A stretch of 64,000 nucleotides of DNA from Armillaria gallica (taxonomy: Eukaryota > Basidiomycota > Agaricomycetes > Agaricales > Physalacriaceae): positions 1,364,001 through 1,428,000 of the forward strand of contig JBANDB010000018.1 of NCBI GenBank assembly GCA_037576215.1, in the 5' to 3' direction. The notes below the pieces were generated by a model. It worked only from the letters and a program-made list of their open reading frames with translations, made no database searches and had not been told where the DNA came from. This document shows positions 59,221 to 64,000 of this stretch, piece after piece. The number at the start of each line of letters is the position of its first letter. Positions within the stretch are counted from its first letter, which is position 1. Position numbers and translations under genes: made by a program.

Positions 59221-60447
59221 AGGCTGCAGCCGGTGTGGGATATCCCATTACTTTGCTGCGTTTTATTTCGTTAAGTGGGTAGGATGCAAGAACGGCAGAG
59301 ACGATGGACTTGAATATTTTCTGTTGGACAAAGTTAGCACTGAATCGCGCACATACACAGAGGTATATCGGTTGAGGTGGGGACTAACCCGGCGTCGTCG
59401 AGGATGGAGAGTCTGAGGACGTGAATTTACCTTCTGGTCGGAGAGGTTCACGACGTATACATTCTCTGGGTCTGTACCTTGTGTCAATAATAAGGTAGAG
59501 ACTACTAGCAGAACAGCGAACAATTGACGCAAACCAATACTGCGACTTCAACCGCTTACTATCGTTAAACCGACTTCATTATCTGGATTCTTCTCCAAGT
59601 CAGCACACTGGCAGTATTCTGGAATTCAATGCCCATTTTCAACTGGGTGCGGCGCAATTCGAGATTGAAAAGAGGATCCGCCAGCCGTTCACTTGCAAGT
59701 GCCTCGCAGGGTTCAAATCCGCCATAAACCAACCGAATTAGTTCCCTGTGTGGCCAGGCTCAACATAATGGAATATTCGCTTCGTTCAGAAGAAGTCAAA
59801 ACTATCCTTTACGAAGCTTCTTTGAGATTTGGGTAGGTTATTGCTCCCGCTATATTCATGAGTGCCGTGTAAGTAGGATAAGTTAGCGTGGAGGCAAAAA
59901 TATCGCATCACGGGACTCACTGTGTTGAGTTGCTGTATAATTTTTTCCAAGGATCATCAATCAGGCTAGTGCGGGAGTGAATATGTTGACAATGAGACGA
60001 AAATATTTCATCAAATACCTGCTGTGCATACAGGCGATGCTACTTGATGCCGGGCACCTTATTCCAAGGAAACCAACATCTTGAGCGGGGCATCAGGTGA
60101 TGCCCGTGCTACAACCCGACGCGTCTCCAGGCCGTCCTTCTACATTCGAATCCGACACGTCTCGTAGTCCTGCCTTGTCGTGCAGTCAGAGGCAATAAAT
60201 ACCTGTCTCAGTTGTACTGCGATTTCTATGAAGGGGATAATTTTCTGTGGTTCGAGCGGTGCAATCTCGCTGTCTACCATCAATCACTCGTCAGATCCGA
60301 AACCGAAGGAGAAATCAAGGAGAAAATTTGAAAAGCGCCGCCGTGTGGCTGTGGGCGGTGCCAGGTCCCGTCCACGTGACCAAATTGCCTGCGTGTTACG
60401 CAGCGCAGCGTCTCCTGCCTTTTCCGTTCACCTTTCCTTCCACCACC
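59221..60447. other. Upstream region of VPS10
   Basis: No gene is recognised. The left part repeats the spacer after copy B. The right part (from about 60100) is the VPS10 promoter, which is also present in the left duplication arm at 9930-10280. Confidence 0.5.
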
Positions 60448-63400
60448 ATGATTCTGCGACAGAGGGTCGCATTCCTTTTTATCTCATTATTCGGGCTGCT
60501 GGCGCTTTCTGTGCTAGCCGCCGACCCGACCCACTCGATAACTTCCTTCCAAAACCTCCCAGGTCGACTGTTTTTCTTCGATGATACCGAGGTATGTGCA
60601 CAGTCTCGTGGTGTGAGGAAGGTAGCTGACAACAGGCGTTACTTTGTACAGACAGCGATATATTTCGACCCTGTGGATGGAAACGTTTTCATTACGCAGG
60701 ACGAGGGAAAGTCATGGCACATAGCGAGCGACATACCTAAGGGGGATGCGACGATGGTCATCGAGCACCCCTTTGACAACCAATATGTGAGTATAATTGG
60801 ACTGCTGTATCGGTAGCGAAGAAGGAAATATTACTAACGTTGCGTGAAGGCCTTCGTATTGACTCGCGGGACACGGCATTACCGTACGGAAGACAGAGGC
60901 AAGACATGGCGAGCCTTCGACATGCCCATTCCGCCAGCCCTTGTCTCAAAACCGCTTTCTTTCCATTCCGACCCCAAGAAATACGGGTATATTTTGTACC
61001 AAGGGACCTCCTGCGAAAGGATAGGGTGGGGGAACGTTTGTCACGATGAGGTGCGCAATTTTTGCCTTCCCTTGATGTTTTCTCAACTCCCATACAGACA
61101 TTTTATACAAAAGAAGCATTCAGTGATGAACCAAAACTCTTACTTATCGAGACTTCCCGATGCCAGTTCGCTCACAGTACTGCCGATTTCAAGCACGAAG
61201 CGCCTCCCGACCTTATCTACTGCGTGGCATTCGACGCTTCATCTCACAGTGGTTCCCACACACTCTCCTCCAGTCGACTCTTCTCAAGTACCGACTTTTT
61301 CAATGAGAACATACGCGTCGAGGAAATGGGCATTAGCAAGGATGCAAAGGGTGTCATTGCATTTGCCATCGTGTCCAAGTTCGCGGTTGTGGCCCTCAAA
61401 GACCTGTCTTCCGGAAGCAACGGGGACATGCTGCTGTACGTCACTGTGGATACCAAGACGTGGGCAAAAGCGCAGTTCCCGCACGCGTCATCTGCGCAGC
61501 TGAGGGAAAACGCATACACAATCGTCGAGTCTACAACACATTCACTGGCAATTGATGTAGTATTGCAAGATCAAGGAAGAATCGGGACGCTCTTTGTAAG
61601 CAACTCGAATGGGACATTTTTTGTGGAGAGTTTGAAGGATACCAACCGAAACGAGGCGGGATTCGTCGACTATGAGCGGCTTTACGGTGTTGAAGGTGTT
61701 GGCCTCGCAAACATTGTCGCAAATGCAGGCGTCGTAGAGGGCGGTGGAGCGAAGAAGCTGCTCAAGACGCTTATCACATTTGATGACGGGCGGTCGTGGG
61801 CCTCTGTTCGAGCTCCATCTACCAACGTCGAGGGCCAAAGCGTTAATTGCAACACGGACGATACCAATAGCTGCTCACTTCATCTGCACTCTGTCACCAC
61901 CCCTCACAACTTTGGTCGCATCTTCTCATCTCCTGCGCCTGGACTCATGATGGGTGTTGGAAGCATCGGAGAGACGTTGAGAGATTACGAAGACTGCGAC
62001 ACATTCATCAGCACAGATGCTGGTGTCACCTGGAAGATGGTCCGTCACGATGCCCACAAATACGAGTTCGGTGATTCCGGCAGTGTCATCATTGCCGTAA
62101 ACGACGAAGACGGGGTCGATTCAGTTTCCTATTCCACGGATTTCGGACAGACTTGGTAAGTGCCTTATCGTTTGTTGCTACTTTGTGCTCATACCGCCAT
62201 GCAGGAAGGAATATAACTTCGGGGTCAGGCTTCGCGCACGCGCGCTGACGACCGTTCCGGATTCGACCTCCCAAAAGTTCCTTCTTGTCGGTCAGGTTGC
62301 GAGGAAGGACCAGACTCAGAGTATCGGTCGATTTGTGGTTGTCTTCCTTGATTTTGCAGATACGCGCTCGAGGAAGTGCGAAGCAGGCGACTTCGAGGAG
62401 TGGTATGCCAGGCCTGCGCAGAGTGAGTGCTTGATGGGACACAAGGTACGATTATTCCGTATTGCTTTTAAAATTATCGTTGATTAATGGTTGGTTATAG
62501 CAATGGTACAAGCGGAGAAAGATCGATGCCGACTGTTACGTTGGGGAGAAGTTTACGGATCCCGTCGAACATGAAGACAACTGCGTTTGTGTGGATTCGG
62601 ATTATGAGTGGTATGCGGTCTCTCCGACATCATCGCTAGCTGGATTCGACTCATAATTGGTTTAGCGACTTTAATTTTGTGCGCAATGACAACAAATGCG
62701 TGCCCGCGGGTCCTGAACCTATTTCTGCCGGTACTTGTCCTAGACCAAATATGTCGTACAAGGGTTCGTCTGGTTGGAGGAAGATCCCTGGAAATACGTG
62801 TACGGGCGGCACGAAGGATGCTCTAATCGATAAACCATGTTCTTCTGGTATGTGACCATCGGCTAGTTCTATGGGCAGTACTGAATGCAAGGATATATAT
62901 AGCTCAACCTAAGGAGGGTGAAGTCATCCATCATATAGTACGTGTCCTCTAGCGCTGCCACTTTGATTGTTACTTATGAATCCGTAGTCTGAATTCCCTG
63001 CAGCTATCGTCCAACACGCATACTTCAAAGACTCTACGGTACATATGCTCCGGCCGTCTTCTATGCAGTTGCTCATTTTTTTTACAGACAATTCTCGCCA
63101 GGCTGGAAGACAACACAATCTGGCAATCAAGCAACGAAGGCTATACCTGGAGTCAATTGTACCCTGAGGAGTCATTCTTGGCATTCTACCACCACCCGTA
63201 CAGCGCGGATCGTGCCTATCTTATCACGAGCAGTACTAAATACTTCACTACCACCGATACGGGGCGCTCCTGGAACCCTCTCAATGCTCCGACGCCTCCC
63301 AATACTTTCCGTGCCCAGGTCCTCCGCTTCCACCCTGATTCAGACAAACTCATCTGGACCGGGAACAGGAACTGCGAAAACGTCTTCGACGACTGTCATG

Positions 63401-64000
63401 CTGAAGCGCAGTATACCCGCAACAACGGACGCAACTGGGACCTTGTAGAGAAATATGTTGTCAACTGCGCCTGGGCGACTGATACGAAGCTCAATGCTGA
63501 TCCGACAGAGATTATCTGCGAGTCCTATCAGAAGAAAGGGGGATCGCAGAGGTTTTTCCAGAACGATAACCCGCTAGAGTTGGTCGAGGGACAGCAGTAC
63601 TTTAAGAAGAAGAAGAAACTGTTTAACGAGGTCGTAGGGTTTGCCAAGTTTTCAGAGTTTCTGGTCGTAGCTGAGGTAAGCCTTTCAAAGCGATCCTTTG
63701 TGACGGTTGGGACTGATTGCTTGTAGCTGTTACCTGCCCGGCATTCCTTGGATCTTCAAGTATCGCTTGATGGTGTCAACTTTGCCACTGGACTGTTCCC
63801 ACCGAGCATGCACCCAGAGACTCATGTACGTGCACCACGGTATATACCTTCACACTGCTAACACCCGACATAGGCTTACACTGTCTTGGAATCTTCGACT
63901 GGATCACTCTTCCTACACATGACGATGTCCGAACCACCTAGTCCATACTGGGGTACTATCCTGAAATCAAACTCTAATGGAACATACTTTGGCATCGCCC
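60448..64000 (+). CDS. VPS10: Vps10/sortilin sorting receptor, cut by the window edge
   Basis: Twelve exons were traced: 60448-60591, 60652-60786, 60850-61050, 61098-62155, 62205-62445, 62501-62610, 62666-62847, 62903-62937, 62988-63038, 63088-63675, 63727-63825 and 63874 to the edge, all in frame. The start has a signal peptide ([18 protein letters not shown]). The first Vps10 beta-propeller shows sortilin/BNR motifs ([36 protein letters not shown]). The Cys-rich 10CC module follows ([22 protein letters not shown]). A second propeller begins at about 62990 ([20 protein letters not shown]). Fungal Vps10 carries carboxypeptidase Y and other soluble hydrolases from the Golgi to the vacuole. The rest of the second propeller, the membrane helix and the tail lie outside. 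Confidence 0.95.

Noticed and set aside
1..64000. CRISPR arrays, bacterial operons, ribosome-binding sites and rRNA genes
   Set aside because: The window is spliced eukaryotic DNA; no regularly spaced repeat array or rRNA-like sequence was seen. tRNA genes were not searched for rigorously by hand.

Overview
The window is nuclear DNA of a filamentous basidiomycete, most likely an agaricomycete mushroom-former; the species cannot be named from the sequence. The signs are many short GT-AG introns (about 40-70 nt) with CTNAY-like branch sites, and families typical of that group: UstYa/DUF3328 proteins, But2-like secreted proteins, an unnamed 7-TM family, MYND-finger and F-box expansions, Tad1-like LINEs and type I membrane proteins with serine-rich stalks.

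Layout. At 1.3-4.5 kb lies a compact candidate secondary-metabolite (RiPP-type) locus: two divergent UstYa/DUF3328 genes, a two-exon gene for a 51-residue secreted peptide, and a membrane-anchored But2-like protein. A 7-TM protein (5.2-6.5 kb) and a GNAT acetyltransferase (7.0-7.9 kb, minus) follow. From 9.8 to 15.2 kb is the left arm of an inverted segmental duplication: VPS10 5' fragment, membrane protein A, MYND pseudogene carrying a hAT-type MITE, and a C2H2 zinc-finger gene. A full-length but dead LINE (16.13-24.60 kb, 16-bp target-site duplication) sits just upstream of an intact ABP1 gene (24.8-26.9 kb). The centre holds an intact MYND gene (29.7-31.2 kb), a large decayed EF-hand/ZZ-like gene (31.9-37.1 kb), an F-box gene (37.2-38.6 kb), a deleted metallo-beta-lactamase copy (39.1 kb), an F-box pseudogene (42.1-43.5 kb), an intact metallo-beta-lactamase-fold gene (44.4-45.7 kb) and an F-box/WD40 gene (46.6-48.6 kb).

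The right arm (49.2-60.6 kb) repeats the left arm in the same order and orientation when the left arm is read on the minus strand: C2H2 gene, MYND gene on the opposite strand, membrane protein (here two tandem copies, B and C), then VPS10. The sorting receptor VPS10 runs off the right edge.

Housekeeping functions are ABP1 (actin patches and endocytosis), VPS10 (Golgi-to-vacuole sorting) and the F-box/WD40 protein (SCF ubiquitin ligase). Most of the rest is fast-evolving accessory sequence, with duplication, pseudogenes and transposon insertions throughout. Exon boundaries were worked out by hand from reading frame and splice signals; no RNA evidence was available.
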